Below, one piece after another: positions 23,696 to 35,138 of a stretch of DNA of 64,000 nucleotides; position 1 is the stretch's first letter; every line of letters starts with the position of its first letter. Below the pieces are notes generated by a model. The model had not been told where the DNA came from, ran no database searches, and saw only the letters and a program-made list of their open reading frames with translations. Source of the stretch: Rhizomys pruinosus (taxonomy: Eukaryota > Chordata > Mammalia > Rodentia > Spalacidae); contig VZQC01005691.1 of assembly GCA_009823505.1 (NCBI GenBank), forward strand, positions 3,159,598 to 3,223,597, given 5' to 3'. The translations under genes and the position numbers were made by a program.

Positions 23696-23868
23696 CTGGG
23701 CATGGTGGCGCACGCCTTTGATCACAGCACTCAGGATGCAGAGACAGGCAGATTTCTGTGAGTTCAAGGCCAGTCTGGTCTATATAGGTAGTTCCAGGCC
23801 AGCTAGGGCTACAGGGAGACCCTGTCTCAAAAAGACCAAAAAAAAAAAAAAAAAAAAAAGAAAAAAAG
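23696..23868 (+). mobile_element. Full-length B1 SINE
   Basis: Sense B1 from 'ctgggcatggtggcgcacg' through 'gagttcaaggccagtctgg' to 'gaccctgtctcaaaaagac' and a long A tail. An AAAACTGG direct repeat on both sides is consistent with a short target-site duplication. Confidence 0.93.
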
Positions 23869-24741
23869 AAAACTGGTTGAGAAGAAGAGTATGTGTATGG
23901 AAGAGGAGGATCAGTTTCTCTTTTAATGGTACATTTGTGTCTAACAATTATTCATTGCTAGAATGGGGTGGTCTGCCAATCTCAAATCCATTCCTGTTTT
24001 CTGAGACATTTGCTAATATGAATTTATAGAAATGGAGGGAAATTTGCTATGTCAATTACGGTCAATATTTTAAACTGCTTCTAAGTTATATGTCAATAAT
24101 TATGTGGTAATCCATCATAAACAGTGTTCAATGGTCTCTCTGCTGGAGATTCAGGTCCTCCTTCAAATTGCAGAATGCAGAGTTGGAAACCAGTGATCTT
24201 ACAGATTCATTAATTGCCGTGAGTCTCCTGTTTGCTAATCTGGCAGGAAAACTGCTTTGTTGTGACTGTGTTGTTTGACCCAGTATACTAGCAAAGCAGG
24301 TGGGAAGGAGCCAGAAGGAGCCTGGGTGAGCAGCTGTGGTCTTGACTGAAGGGAAGTGGGCAGGAATTTGACTCACAGGCACTTCTTGAGGTGAGATGCC
24401 TTAGGGAAGAGGGATCTAGTAGCCTTAGACCATTTACCCATATGGTTCCAGAATCAAAATGCTCCAGGAGGACTCACCACAGAAGATCACATGCTCAGTA
24501 AGGCTTTGTCCAAGAAACCCCTTGGTAGAGTCCTTAACTGGTTGTCTTTAGTCCTAACAAGGCCACAATATTCCCTGCCAATTAAACCAAAACCAAGACT
24601 CAACCAGTCAAACATTTTAATTGTGTTGAGTGTCCCTGGAGTAGAGGTACCTCCTTCCCCAGTAATGTAGCCATGAAAGAGGAACTCAAAGTGGGAAGAG
24701 TTTCTGCCAGTTCTTCCCCATAGAAAAGTTTGTGATACCAT
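23869..24741. other. Unique stretch, no gene recognised
   Basis: Minus-strand frames of 84 codons at 24128-24382 and 24487-24741 have no domain. No repeats. Confidence 0.4.
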
Positions 24742-24962
24742 CTTTACCTTCCCTCCCTCCCTTCCTTCTTACTTCCTCTCTTCTTCCCTCCTCCTCCTCT
24801 CCTCCCTCTCCTCTCCTCCTCACTCCCATTCTTCTTCCTCTTCTTCTTCCCTTCCCTTCCCTTCCCTTCCCTTCCCTTCCCTTCCCTTCCCTTCCATCTC
24901 TTCCACTTCCTCCCTCCCTCCCTCCCTCCCTCCCTTCTTCCTTCCCTCCTTCCTTCTCTCTT
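24742..24962. repeat. Polypyrimidine tract with (CTTCC)n core
   Basis: About 220 bp of almost pure C/T. It contains about nine CTTCC units at 24848-24893 and CCCT units at 24912-24933. It sits at the tail side of an antisense B3. Confidence 0.95.
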
Positions 24963-25177
24963 TAAAACTAATCACTTGTATTTTATGAGTATTTTGCTTC
25001 ATGTACAGAAGTACACCACCAGTGTGTAGTACCTGTGTAGGCCAGAAGAGGGTGGTAGATTCCTTGGAGTTGGAGTTGTTAGACGGTTGTTAGCTGCCAT
25101 GCGGGTGCTGGGAACAGAATCCAGATCTTCCGCAAGAACATCAGGGGCTCGTACAGCTCACCCATCTCTCCAGCCCT
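24963..25177 (-). mobile_element. B3-type SINE
   Basis: Antisense element with 'ggccagaagagggtggtag', 'ccttggagttggagttgtt', 'gccatgcgggtgctggga' and a head ending 'cccatctctccagccc'. The tRNA-like zone is diverged, so this is an old copy. Confidence 0.8.
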
Positions 25178-26703
25178 CTTCCCTCTCTCCTATCTAATCC
25201 CAGATGATCTATCCACAGCTACTTTCAAGGTGCTTGCCTTGAAACCACTGGGGGAGTTCCTAGGGTTGGGAAAAGATGGGCAAAGTCAAGCAAGTCTGAT
25301 TTCCTATGCTCTGAGCTGATGGGTGCTGTGGTACAAAGCTCCCCAAGAAGATCTCTGGCAATAGAATCAGGAGGAGGCAGTGGTTTAGAGGGAGAGATGA
25401 AAGTGGAAGGAGGAAGGGCCAGGAGCTGCAACAGTAGGGCTGTGGGTTCAAATTATGCTGGAGGGGCTAGGAAACTACCAGGGATGGGTCCAGCAGTTAA
25501 GCTGGGCAATCAGCCAGGTCTACAGGAGGGCCTGATGACATCTAAAATGGACGCACTGAAGTTCCCACGTCTGTTGTCTGTCATGCATCCAGGGCAAAGG
25601 GTCCAGATCTGCAGCCAATAGAAATTTGAAACCTCCCTGCCTCCTGGCAGCAGTGACTGCCACAGACTGGATGAGGTCACTGAAGGGGAGAGCTGAAGAT
25701 GATGTCATTCAGGTGTTAGTGCTGACAAAGTGGTGGGCTCCTAGCAGTGTGAAGAGAAGAATCTGCAGGAGGAGAGGTGGAGAGAGCCTGGCAGGATCCG
25801 GAAGGGCAGCAGGCATAGCACAGGTATTCCAGATGGGCAGGGAAGCTGGGGAGGAGCAGATCCAACCTGTGGCAGGCACGGGGTCTCATATTGCGGGAGG
25901 GTGTGTGGACCAGGAAGAAGGGGGCTCTGACTTTGTCCTTTATATTGGATTGCTTATATGCTAAGGAGGATAGTGAGGTAGGTGACATCAAATGGGTGAC
26001 AGGTGGGCATGGGCTCCAAGTGTGGACAAATCTGTACACCTCCCAGAGTCTGTAGGTGGGAGCGGGCCTGGGGATCCCTGGGACTCTGAGTGTGTGTAGG
26101 GAATGGAGCAGAGGTACAGAGGGTGATTTTCTGCAGCTGTGGAGGGGCTCTGAGTTTGAATGGTGCAGTGAGGGATCCACATCTGAGGCAGAAGTGAAAG
26201 AGTCCAGGCCAAGACCAAAACCAGAGATGTAGCTGTGTGAGCTGCACTGTGTACAGAGTGTCTGATGTGGTGAAGTGGATAAAATGCATGAATGACTAGG
26301 GTTAAATTGAATTAAAAATTTAAATATTAAATACCCACTCTAACTGGTTACCCTCTATTTGCTTTTCTATTGTGTGTGTGTGCGAGTGTGTGCAACAATG
26401 CAATTGTGTACATGTGTGCATACATGTGCATGGTAAGGGTGAATCTCTTGGGTCTGCAAGTGTGTGGATACATGTGGGCATAAGTGTGTATAGTGATCAT
26501 GAACCTCTTTATGAAGTTAGTTCATACATGTGTTTTCTATTAACTCCATTTAGCCAATTTTTTTTTTAGAAGTTTCCAATAAAAACGTGGTTGGTGAAAG
26601 AGCTGCAATTTAGCCAGAATCATTCATTAACTAGGATCACTTATTAACAGGGCAGAATGTCAAGTAGTTTTTGACTTTCATAATTAAACTAAGTTGACTC
26701 AAG
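25178..26703. other. Unique, G-leaning stretch, no gene recognised
   Basis: Several overlapping frames up to 154 codons (minus, 25716-26180) and 112 codons (plus, 25626-25964). None shows a domain, and frames are open on both strands, as expected of G/A-rich DNA. A TG-rich, impure patch lies at 26371-26500. Confidence 0.4.
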
Positions 26704-26718
26704 AATTTCTTTGCCTTG

Positions 26719-26949
26719 AGGCTGGAGAGATGGCTCAGTGGTTAAGAGCACTGGCTGCTCTTGCAGAGGACCTGAGTTTGAATCCCAGCACCCACATGGC
26801 AATCAATTGTCATAACTCCAGTTCCAGGGGATCCAATGCCTTCTTCTGATCTCTGCAGGCATTGCACGGCACACACACGCACACACATATGGCTACCTAT
26901 ATAGGCAATGTACTCAAACACATAAAATAAAAATAAAATATTAAAAAAT
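26719..26949 (+). mobile_element. B2 SINE with 11 bp target-site duplication
   Basis: Sense B2 without the core duplication ('aactccagttccaggggat'), with an internal CACACACGCACACA stretch before the tail. AATTTCTTTGC flanks it at 26704-26714 and 26950-26960. Confidence 0.9.
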
Positions 26950-27147
26950 AATTTCTTTGCTTACTGTTGTGGCTTTCTGGGGACCTCTTCCTCATGAAGG
27001 GCAGAGATAGGATAGTCATTCGATAGCACGCCAGGGGCACTCATGTTCGCTGTAGCCCATGGAGCGCCTCCCCACTGGGCTAGATTTTCCTGAGCAGTGT
27101 AGCCTGGGCTGCGTCTTATCAGAACATGGCTTTAGAAAGGGCAGACC

Positions 27148-27378
27148 GGGGCTGGAGAGATGGCTCAGAGGTTAAGATCACCGACTGCTCTTACAGAGGA
27201 CCCAGGTTTGATTCCCAGCATCCACATGGCAGCTGAGAACCGTCTTTAACTCCAGTTCCAGGGGAATCTGATGTCCTCTTCTGACCTCCACCGCATTGCA
27301 CGACATGGGTGCACCAACCTACAAGCAGACAGTACACTCATACACATAAAAAATAATAAATAAAAAAAATTAAAAAAA
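27148..27378 (+). mobile_element. B2 SINE with 12 bp target-site duplication
   Basis: Sense B2 of the single-core subfamily. AAAGGGCAGACC is repeated exactly at 27136-27147 and 27379-27390. The tail is A-rich with ATAATAAATA units. Confidence 0.93.
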
Positions 27379-27390
27379 AAAGGGCAGACC

Positions 27391-27963
27391 AAGTTCTGTC
27401 TTCTCTGACAATAGAACTAAGTAAATATCAGTTTAGACATCATTTAATAGACATCCAGCTGGAAGGGTGCATTTGCAATTCTCCTTGTTAATTGGCAGTC
27501 TGATTTTGGGGAGAGTTTGGAGGTATGGGTGCAGAATCCCAGTGCACCTCCCACTTTCCTTTAATCCTTCTCTGGGGGAAGGAGAGTATAGATGTCACCT
27601 CTTTCCAGAGTGTTCTTGGGAGTCTGGATGGGTCTCCTTGGGGCCTGTCTAAGTGGCCTGAAGTGGTTTCGTCTTTGGTAGGATGTTAGAGGAGTGGAAA
27701 TAGCTCTGCCGTTGCCCGCTTCCCTCTCGCAACTTACAGCGAAGCGTCAGACTTGTTCTATCGGGGAAACACCAGAACTTGGAAGGGTTCTACCAGACAC
27801 CTGCTTTGTATGCTTGCTTATTGCATGAAATTGTTATAAAATCCAACCATTATTTCTTTGGGACTTAAGAGTGTTTTAACATTTTGTAATAATAGTGAGT
27901 TTGCATAATTGTCTGGAAGAGGATGGCTGCAGTTTCTTGGAAGATAGATAAGAGCAGATTTTT
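27391..27963. other. Unique stretch, no gene seen
   Basis: No repeat or recognisable ORF. Confidence 0.4.
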
Positions 27964-27974
27964 AGATCAGTTTT

Positions 27975-28134
27975 TTTTTTTTTTTTTGTCATTTTTGAAG
28001 CAGGGTCTCCCTTTAGTCCCAGCTGGCCTGGAGCTCACTATGTAGACCAGACTGGCCTTGAACTCACGGAGGTCTGCCTGGCTCTGCCTCCTGAGTGCTG
28101 GGATAAAAGGCATGCTCCACCACTCCCAGCTTTG
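27975..28134 (-). mobile_element. B1 SINE with 11 bp target-site duplication
   Basis: Antisense full-length B1 ('agggtctccctttagtccc' to 'ccaccactcccagc'). AGATCAGTTTT flanks it at 27964-27974 and 28135-28145. Confidence 0.93.
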
Positions 28135-28164
28135 AGATCAGTTTTGAAATGTTCTTATTTACAA

Positions 28165-28178
28165 ATTATCTATCTCTC

Positions 28179-28220
<42 letters not shown>

Positions 28221-28253
28221 ATCTATCATCTATTCTATCTATCTATCATCTAT

Positions 28254-28287
<34 letters not shown>

Positions 28288-28830
28288 AACTATTCTATCT
28301 ATCTACGTATCTATCATCTATCATATCTATCATCTATCATCTATCATTATCTATCTGTCATCTATCATCTCTATCAATCATCTATCTACCTATCTAGTCT
28401 AGTCACCTATCAACTTATGCACTCATATATTCTCTATAATCTGTCCCTATATCATCCACCTATCATCTATCTAAAATCAATAAATCACCTATCAATCAAT
28501 AATCTATCTATCCATCCCCCCTCTATCTATCTGTAAATAATCTATCACTTATTTCTCAATCGTCCATCTAGCTATCATCTACTAATCATCTATCATCTAG
28601 TTAGCTATATAATCTACCTGTATGTTATTTATTCTTACATTCATTTATTCACTATCATACATAATCAATAAATTTTCTGTCAAATATCTATCATCTATCT
28701 ATCAATGTATCTATTTATCTGTCATCCATTTATCATCTATCAATCATCTATTAATCAATCTTCTATCTATCTATCTAATCTATCATCTAATCTATATATC
28801 TACTCTATCCACCTATGTCTCTCCACATTT
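28165..28830. repeat. Long (TCTA)n-type microsatellite, compound
   Basis: About 650 bp dominated by TATC/CTAT words (complement GATA). There are pure runs at 28180-28220 and 28255-28290, then progressively impure ATC/TCA-containing variants. The purity gradient suggests repeated slippage with an ageing right side. The 134- and 82-codon frames here are low-complexity artefacts (Leu/Ser/Ile/Tyr-rich). Confidence 0.95.
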
Positions 28831-29405
28831 GACAAAATGTGCTCTACTAAGTCATTAGTGCCATTCAGCTTCTATTTGTCTTTCCTGGGAGGAACATATG
28901 CAAGTAGTAGAAAAAAATGTAGAAAGCTGAGCCCAGGTAGACCTGGTTCAAATGTTGACTTTCCTGCCAATCTCACACATCTATGATTTGAGCCTCACCT
29001 GCATCTCTTCAGCCTCTATTCCCTCACCTGTAAAGCAGCAGCTCCTATTTTGTAGAGCGTTTTAAATGGTGTTTATAACTTCTATGCTGCCCCTGACTTA
29101 TAGATGCTCAATAAAGCAGCTAAAGAGATGCTGCCTTTTGGCACCCATGTGTCACCACCACAGGAGCACCTGGAAATTGAAGAGATCAGTCAGCTCCTCA
29201 CTGACAGTCATTGCCCTGCCAAGAATGAGGGGAGTGAGAGTTGGAGGGGAGTGGGCGCACCATGCATGTGGATGCCGGGGACCGCGTGCGTGTGACTGTA
29301 CGGCTCTGGGCAACTCCTAGTACTTTCCTGCCTATTTCATAACATGGTAAGGGTCAGGAGTCAAATGTATATTTTCAGATGCAAGGAAGACAAAAGGGAA
29401 GGATG
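28831..29405. other. Unique stretch, no gene seen
   Basis: Small overlapping frames only (up to 84 codons). A short GC-rich, CpG-containing patch lies at about 29250-29300. Confidence 0.4.
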
Positions 29406-29607
29406 GGGCAGGAGAGATGGCTCGGGGGTTAAGTGCACTGGCTGCTCTTACAAGTGGACCTGGGTTCAGTTCCCAGGACCCACATGGTGGCTGACAACCA
29501 CCAGTAACACTAGTTCCATGGGACCTGATGCCCTCTTCTGACCTCCGTGGACATTGCATGACATGGGTGCACTTACCTGCATGAAGGTGATATTCTCATA
29601 CACATAA
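29406..29607 (+). mobile_element. B2/B3-type SINE
   Basis: Sense element 'gggcaggagagatggctcg', 'cagttcccaggacccacat', 'cctcttctgacctccgtgg', and a tail with CATACACATAAAA. The core is diverged from the young B2 copies. A B1 is inserted in its tail. Confidence 0.85.
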
Positions 29608-29620
29608 AAAATAAAATACA

Positions 29621-29766
29621 GGGGCTGGGTGTGGTGGTGCACACCTTTAATCCCAGCACTCAGGAGGCAGAGGCAGGTGGATCTCTGTGAGTTCAAGGAC
29701 AGCCTGATCTACATAGTGTGTTCCATGCTAGCTGAGGCTACAGGGAGACCCTGTCTCAAAAAGACC
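29621..29766 (+). mobile_element. Full-length B1 SINE inserted in a B2/B3 tail
   Basis: Sense B1 with target-site duplication AAAATAAAATACA at 29608-29620 and 29767-29779. Unlike the chimera at 59318, the two SINEs here are separate events, because the B1 has its own flanking repeat and the B2/B3 is complete. Confidence 0.93.
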
Positions 29767-29988
29767 AAAATAAAATACAAATGATAAAATATCTAAAAAC
29801 ATAAGCACTTTAAAAAATAAGAAAGAAGGGACTGGAGCAGGGGAGGGAAGGGAAGAACATACACATTTGGGATGAGTGGGCTCTGGTGGCCACAGTGGCT
29901 CTGGTCTGGACACAGACTGAAGACTCAAATATTCTGAGATGCCACTCAGCCAAGGAACCCTGAGAGGACTGAAGGATGTGCATTTTCT

Positions 29989-30239
29989 TTTTTTTTTTTA
30001 ATTTTTTAAATTTATTTTTCTCTATATGTATGAATGTACTGTCTGCATGCAGGTCTGTGCACCCGTGTCATGCAATGCTGCGGAGGTCAGAAGACGGTGT
30101 CGGATTCCCCTGGAACTGGAGTTCTCCTGGAATTGGAGTTTCAGATGGTTCTCAGCCGCCATGCGGATGCTGGGGATAGAATCCGGGTCCTCTGCAAGAG
30201 CGGTCGGCGCTCTTAACCGCTAGGCCATCTCTCTAGCCC
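29989..30239 (-). mobile_element. Young B2 SINE with 16 bp target-site duplication
   Basis: Antisense B2 of the duplicated-core subfamily. AGGATGTGCATTTTCT lies at 29973-29988 and 30240-30255. Confidence 0.95.
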
Positions 30240-30255
30240 AGGATGTGCATTTTCT

Positions 30256-31750
30256 CTGAAACCCCTCCAAAGCTGGTGGTGGGGGCCAGTGGCTGTCAGT
30301 GTCACTGTGCCCTCCCAGCCAACAGGCCTGAGTGGTGGCATGCAGACCCACCCAGGAGGGGCGGCAAGGGCACTTATGAACTCACTGTGCCTTATCATAG
30401 CTGATTCTGCTGCTGAGGAGTGACCTCACAGGAAGGGTTCAGCAAAGCAATGTGACTGAGCTGTGATTCCATGTTCCAAAGGACCCAGCTCAGAGCTCAC
30501 TACGAGTGGAAAGGATTCTGGAGTGTGCCAGTGGGGACTGAAGTCATCACAGTCCTCCGTGCACCCTTCCCATCCTGCCTGGAGGATGGAACAGTTGCCC
30601 CCTTAAGCTATACATGTGTAGAAAGTCAAAGGTCACAGACTCCCATGTTGGAGGCTGTTTCCTCACGCTTCATGTACAAACTTGCCTCTTCCTACCAGAT
30701 TTCCATTCTTGTCAGGCACATAATCAGGACAGGTGTAAGCATTATTACAGACATTCGGGTGGCTTTGTACTGGGCGTAGGCAGGAAAATGGGAGTCTGTG
30801 GCTGTTGTTCCTTCAGATATTAGCTTAGAAATTTCCAGTGAGTGGGAATCAAGGGTGGCTTTCCATTGTGTGGCTGCCTGGCTCCATAATAGCCACTCAC
30901 TGCCATGTGATGCTAGCCACCAAAGAGCAATTCCAAAGTGTGGTGTCATAGCAGCCAGGACAGCAAAGTGGCTGCAGGTGGTCCCCGGAGCCACCATGCT
31001 GAGGTGCGGTAGAGAGCTGGCAGGGTGAGGGGCCTACAGGACCAATGCGGATTGCACTTGACCCTGGGCAAGGAACACAATGCCAGGTGGGAGGAGGCGG
31101 GCACAGTGTGTGCTTGGCACATCTACAGGAAGCTGGGAAATGCTGGGTGTTTGCCTAGAATGGCTTTTGAAGCCTGTGCCCTCTGTTGGGGACATGTACC
31201 AATGTACCAGCTCTGGGTGCTGCTGGCAAGGGGATATGGTGCTGTAAGCATCACTGGTCAGTGCTGGAGCCTGCGAGCTGTGGCTGGGGACAAAGCCCAG
31301 TCAGAAATGGGACAAATGGGGCTTTTGGGGGCCCACCTTGACACGAAGGTTTTCTTGTGCCAGGGGATTCTGGCAAAACGACAGAAAGAAAATGCAACAG
31401 CTTTCTCTGAGTTGAAAAGACCATGGCCTTGGGGGAGTGTGGCAGATTTATAAGGAGCAGTGCCTCGCTTGTGCCCACAGCTGCTGGTCACATCAGGAGG
31501 CTAAGCAGGGACAGCGACTGGTTTTGTGAACTGAGGGGTGGTGTTGTGATGCCAGCAGGAAAGGGTTTATGTGTCTCCTAGGAGGACCTGGGTGCCTAGG
31601 ACTTCCCTGAGTCTTTGCATGTGGGCCCAGCTTCAGAAGAACACAGAAAACACTCTTGAATTATGGCCACCATTCTCCCATGGAGTCTATTTTAGAGATT
31701 TTACTATGAGGTCAGAAGGTCTTCATGGAGCTGGAGTGCATTGGTTAGAA
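30256..31750. other. Unique stretch with overlapping ORFs, no gene recognised
   Basis: Frames of 142 codons (31025-31453, plus), 102 and 101 codons occur on both strands. None shows a domain or a plausible splice context. No repeats are recognised in these 1.5 kb. Confidence 0.4.
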
Positions 31751-31815
<65 letters not shown>

Positions 31816-31818
31816 GTC
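31751..31818. repeat. (CT)n microsatellite
   Basis: About 33 CT units with a few GT interruptions at the right, then a C run. It abuts the 3' tail side of the antisense B4. Confidence 0.95.
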
Positions 31819-31824
31819 TCCCCC

Positions 31825-32118
31825 CCCCCATGTGTGCTCATGTGTATGGAGACCGGAGAACAGCCTTCGATGTCTTTCCTCACATTCCGCCCATCTTGTT
31901 CTCTGAGTCAGGATCTCTCTTTGGCCTGACTCAGCAAGCAGGCGAGGCTGGTTGGCCAGTGAGCTTCAGGGATCCTCCAGCCTGCACCTCCCCAGAGCTG
32001 GGACTACGAATACTTGACACCACACCTGGCTGTTTTTACATGTGTTTTAGGGCATTGAACTTAAATCTTCATGCTTGCAAGGCAAGCCCTTTACTGACTG
32101 AGCCATCTCCCCAGTTCT
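31825..32118 (-). mobile_element. Full-length B4 SINE
   Basis: Antisense B4: 'ggagaccggagaacagcc', 'gagtcaggatctctctttgg', 'gatcctccagcctgcacctc', 'agagctgggactacgaata', 'tttactgactgagccatct'. B4 is a rodent fusion of a B1-like and an ID-like part, and both parts are visible. Confidence 0.88.
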
Positions 32119-32489
32119 GGGGTGCAGATTCTTGACCTCCATGAAGCTGTCATGGTCTTTAGTGAAGCCTGCCCCATTTCACCCACACACAAGAAGCTTT
32201 CAGGTACACCAAACAAACAGGTAGGGTGGCAAAGGACCCAGATTACAGTGAAGTACAATGACCAAAATGCTGAAAGAAGGTGATACCACCCTATGCTTGC
32301 TTTAGCACATGCACTCTGGACTAAGGTCCAGTGATGGGTTTTGTTAGTACCATATGTTACACTGGTGATGAATAGCAGGGCAGGGTTCTCGCAGCAGGTG
32401 CTGACATGAAGCATGTGTCAGGTAAGTGTTGTGTTCGTACCATCCACACTGTACACCACAGTGCCATTCCTAGTAGCATTTGAGAGAAC
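32119..32489. other. Unique stretch, no gene seen
   Basis: A 107-codon minus-strand frame crosses it without a domain. No repeat is recognised. Confidence 0.4.
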
Positions 32490-32830
32490 GAGGAGATGGC
32501 CCAGTGGATAAGAGCACTTGCTCTACACACATGAAGACCCGAGTTTGAACCTCCCTGCACCCATGTAGAAGCTAAGCACGGCTGTGTGTGTCCGTAAGTC
32601 CAGTGTTGTAGGTAGAGACAGGTGGCTCTGGAACCTTCTGCCTAGCCAGCCTAGAAGAAATGGCATGCTTCGGGTTCAGTGAGAGACCCGGCTTCAAGGG
32701 AATAAAGAAGGTGATAGAACGGGACACCTGGCATCCTCCTCTGGTCTCCATGCATGCTCACAGGCATGCACATATGTACTCACATGCAACATACATAAAC
32801 GAACATACAAGATACACACACCCACACACA
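32490..32830 (+). mobile_element. Full-length B4 SINE
   Basis: Sense B4: 'gaggagatggcccagtgga' head, 'cacccatgtagaagctaagc', 'ggttcagtgagagaccc', 'cctcctctggtctccatgc', then a CATGCA/ACATAC tail. Confidence 0.85.
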
Positions 32831-33682
32831 AATTTCCTGAAAATGAAGATGATTTTCCTGTTTGTGTCACTTGAGTGATCTTGGAGGAAGGTACAAAAAC
32901 CTTTATTGTGGAGGTGTGTAGCCGTGAAAAGTAATGGGGAATGGGTGGTGTTGGCAAAGAGCACTCTAGGAGGGTCCACGCACAGAAGGGGGATGGAAGG
33001 ATGGGGATGAAGAAGAGGAAGAGCCTGGGATGAGGGTCTTGGAGCAGAGACTCCTGATCCAGGAGTTTGGACAATGTGGCTGGTTTCTATCATAGACTGG
33101 AAGAAACCTGGAGCTAGTGTACCCTGGAAGTCCCCTAAGTGACCCCCCAAAGCGGTCAGCAAATTTCATCCATCTGCTGTTGTCCAGTGGGAGGTTGAGT
33201 GGCTTCTCTGGCACATATGCCATGTTCATGGACTGCCTCAGTTTAGCCCCATAAGGTCCAGGCTAAGTTCTTTGACACAGGGAAAGATGGAATCAGGTTT
33301 CTGCAGGCCCCCAGAAAGTCTGCGCCAGGTGGGGATGGGTGGGGGCAAAGCTGCCTGCTGCCTGGTGGTAAGGGGACTATGGGCCTGTCTTCTAGGTCTT
33401 GTCTAGCTTAGGGATCTCAGCAGCTCTAGAATTAAGACAACCTTGGCATTGATACAGAGCCTTGGTGTTGGCACAGAAAATCAAATTTGAGAGACTTAAT
33501 GTGAACTTTGTTTGATATGGGTAGATGGCCTCACCAGGCCAGCCGTGCTGACTGCAGGGCCCTCTTCCTCATACTCTCTTCCTCTTATTTCTACCAAGTC
33601 CTTGGATCTCTGGCTGTCTTCTCATCTTAGCCCTGCTGGTTGCTCTTCTGGATATATAGGGTGTCCAGACCTCCTTGGAGGA

Positions 33683-33685
<3 letters not shown>
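32831..33685. other. Unique stretch, no gene recognised
   Basis: Minus-strand frames (126 and 134 codons) run from here back into the B4. The proline-rich, serine-rich translations show no domain. Confidence 0.4.

Positions 33686-33726
<41 letters not shown>
33686..33726. repeat. (TG)n microsatellite
   Basis: A pure TG run of about 20 units. Confidence 0.97.
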
Positions 33727-33727
<1 letters not shown>

Positions 33728-34029
33728 TGACTGAAATCCTTCCTTCACAACCTTGGGAGCTCCCCTTAGAATGAAAGGTGGGAATGGCCTTAAAGGAGGG
33801 GAGGCAGGGAACCCCCTTTGTGATTGGCAGAAAAACCCGAATGCTGTAGATTTGGACATGTCAGAGGATTTTTCCAGAAGTTGGGTTGCTGTCTCTCATA
33901 ACTGTTATAATTGTGGAAATGCTTTGAGCAAATAGATGTTTGTCCCAATGGTCAAGGTCAAGTCACTTAAAAATGAGGGTGCCTCTGCAGTAGACCAATG
34001 TCTATCTGGTGCCTAGGAAGCCTGAAATT
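33727..34029. other. Unique stretch, no gene seen
   Basis: No repeat and only one 60-codon frame. Confidence 0.4.
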
Positions 34030-34074
34030 AAAAACAACAACAACAACAACAACAACAAAAACAACAACAACAAA
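34030..34074. repeat. (AAC)n microsatellite
   Basis: About 13 AAC units with one AAAAAC interruption. Confidence 0.95.
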
Positions 34075-34149
34075 ACCAGTACCAGGAAGCCCAGGGAAGT
34101 ACCAGGAAGGCTGGGTAGTTGCAGGAAGCTTGGAACAGGTGATAATTAG

Positions 34150-34312
34150 GGTTTTTTTTTTTTTCTTTTTTGGTCTTTTCGAGACAAAGACCCTATAGCC
34201 CCAGCTGTCCTGGAACTCACTCTGTAGAACAGGCTGGCCTTGAACTCACAAAGATCTGCCTGCCTCTGCCTCCTAAGTGCTAGGATTTAAGATGTGCGCC
34301 ACCACACCTGGC
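34150..34312 (-). mobile_element. Full-length B1 SINE
   Basis: Antisense B1 from the T-rich tail complement to 'gcgccaccacacctggct'. TAATTAG occurs on both sides, consistent with insertion at the 5' edge of the LTR that follows. Confidence 0.92.
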
Positions 34313-34499
34313 TGGTAATTAGTTTTAGTTGTTGACTTGACCCAACCTGGAATTCACCTGGGGAAAGATTCTCAATGAGGGATTGTCAGTCTTGGGTTGG
34401 CCTATGGTTACATCTGTGGGGATTGTTTTAATTAAGTTAATTGATGTGGGAAGAGCCAGGCCAGTGCTGGACCATTCCCCAGGCAAGGCGGTGGTAGGA

Positions 34500-34727
34500 T
34501 CTTTTTAAAGTTTTAATTTACTTTTATTTTATGTACACGAGTGTTTGTCTGCATGTATGTAAGTATACCACATTCATACAATGTCTGCAAAGGTCAGAAG
34601 AGGGAATTGGATCCCTTGGAACTGGACATAGAGATGGTTGTTAGTGGCCATATGGGTGCTGGGAACAGAACCTAGGTCTTCTGCAAGAGCAGCCAGTGGT
34701 CTAACTGCTGAGCTGTTTCTTTAGCCC
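34500..34727 (-). mobile_element. B3-type SINE nested in the LTR
   Basis: Antisense B3: 'ggtcagaagagggaattgg', 'catatgggtgctgggaaca', 'ctgctgagctgtttctttag'. It interrupts the MaLR LTR between 'aaggcggtggtaggat' and 'aggcaggaggggcctg'. Confidence 0.85.
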
Positions 34728-34944
34728 CAGGCAGGAGGGGCCTGAGCAGGATAAGGAAAATCAAGCTGAACAGTATCAAGTAAGTAAGCAAGCATGTATG
34801 CATTCATGTCTTCTTGCCTGTGATGTGATGTGGTAGCTGTCGGAAGTTCCTGCTTTGCCTTCCCAACAATGATAGACTGTAATTTGGACTTGGACTTGCT
34901 GAAATAAACCCTTTTCTCCCCTAAGTTGCTTTTCTAAATTTTCT

Positions 34945-35082
34945 TTTTGAGACAGGGTCTCTCTGTAGCCTCAGCTGGAACTCACTATGTAAACTAAGCT
35001 GGCCTTCATCGCACAGAGATCTACCCACCTCTCCGCCTCTGGAGTGCTGAGATAAAAGGCATGTGCCACCATGCCCAGCTCC
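34945..35082 (-). mobile_element. B1 SINE nested in the LTR
   Basis: Antisense B1 with TAAATTTTCTTTT-like sequence before and TTAAATTTCTTTTT after, an imperfect target-site duplication. It splits the terminal part of the LTR. Confidence 0.88.
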
Positions 35083-35138
35083 TTAAATTTCTTTTTCTCA
35101 GGCTATTTTGTCATAGCAACAGAAATGAAGCTATGACA

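Larger units (their letters stand above)
34320..35138 (+). mobile_element. ERVL-MaLR solo LTR (MT/ORR1-type) with nested SINEs
   Basis: Sense LTR: 'gttgttgacttgacccaacc' at the start, 'ttaattgatgtgggaagagc', 'gatagactgtaatttgg', 'gaaataaacccttttctccc' (polyadenylation-like AATAAA), and an end resembling 'catagcaacagaaatgaagc'. Two SINEs interrupt it (34500-34727 and 34945-35082). Without them the LTR is about 450 bp, usual for the family. There is no internal region, so it is a solo LTR. It is an old, non-coding endogenous retroviral relic. Confidence 0.75.

Noticed and set aside
25716..26180. 154-codon minus-strand frame
   Set aside because: Pro/Ser/His-rich translation of G-rich DNA with no domain; competing frames exist.
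28132..28858. Leu/Ser/Ile/Tyr-rich frames of 78-134 codons
   Set aside because: Translations of the TCTA microsatellite.
30471..31453. Plus-strand frames of 102 and 142 codons
   Set aside because: No recognised family; overlapping minus-strand frames; no promoter or exon structure. I could not relate it to a processed pseudogene.
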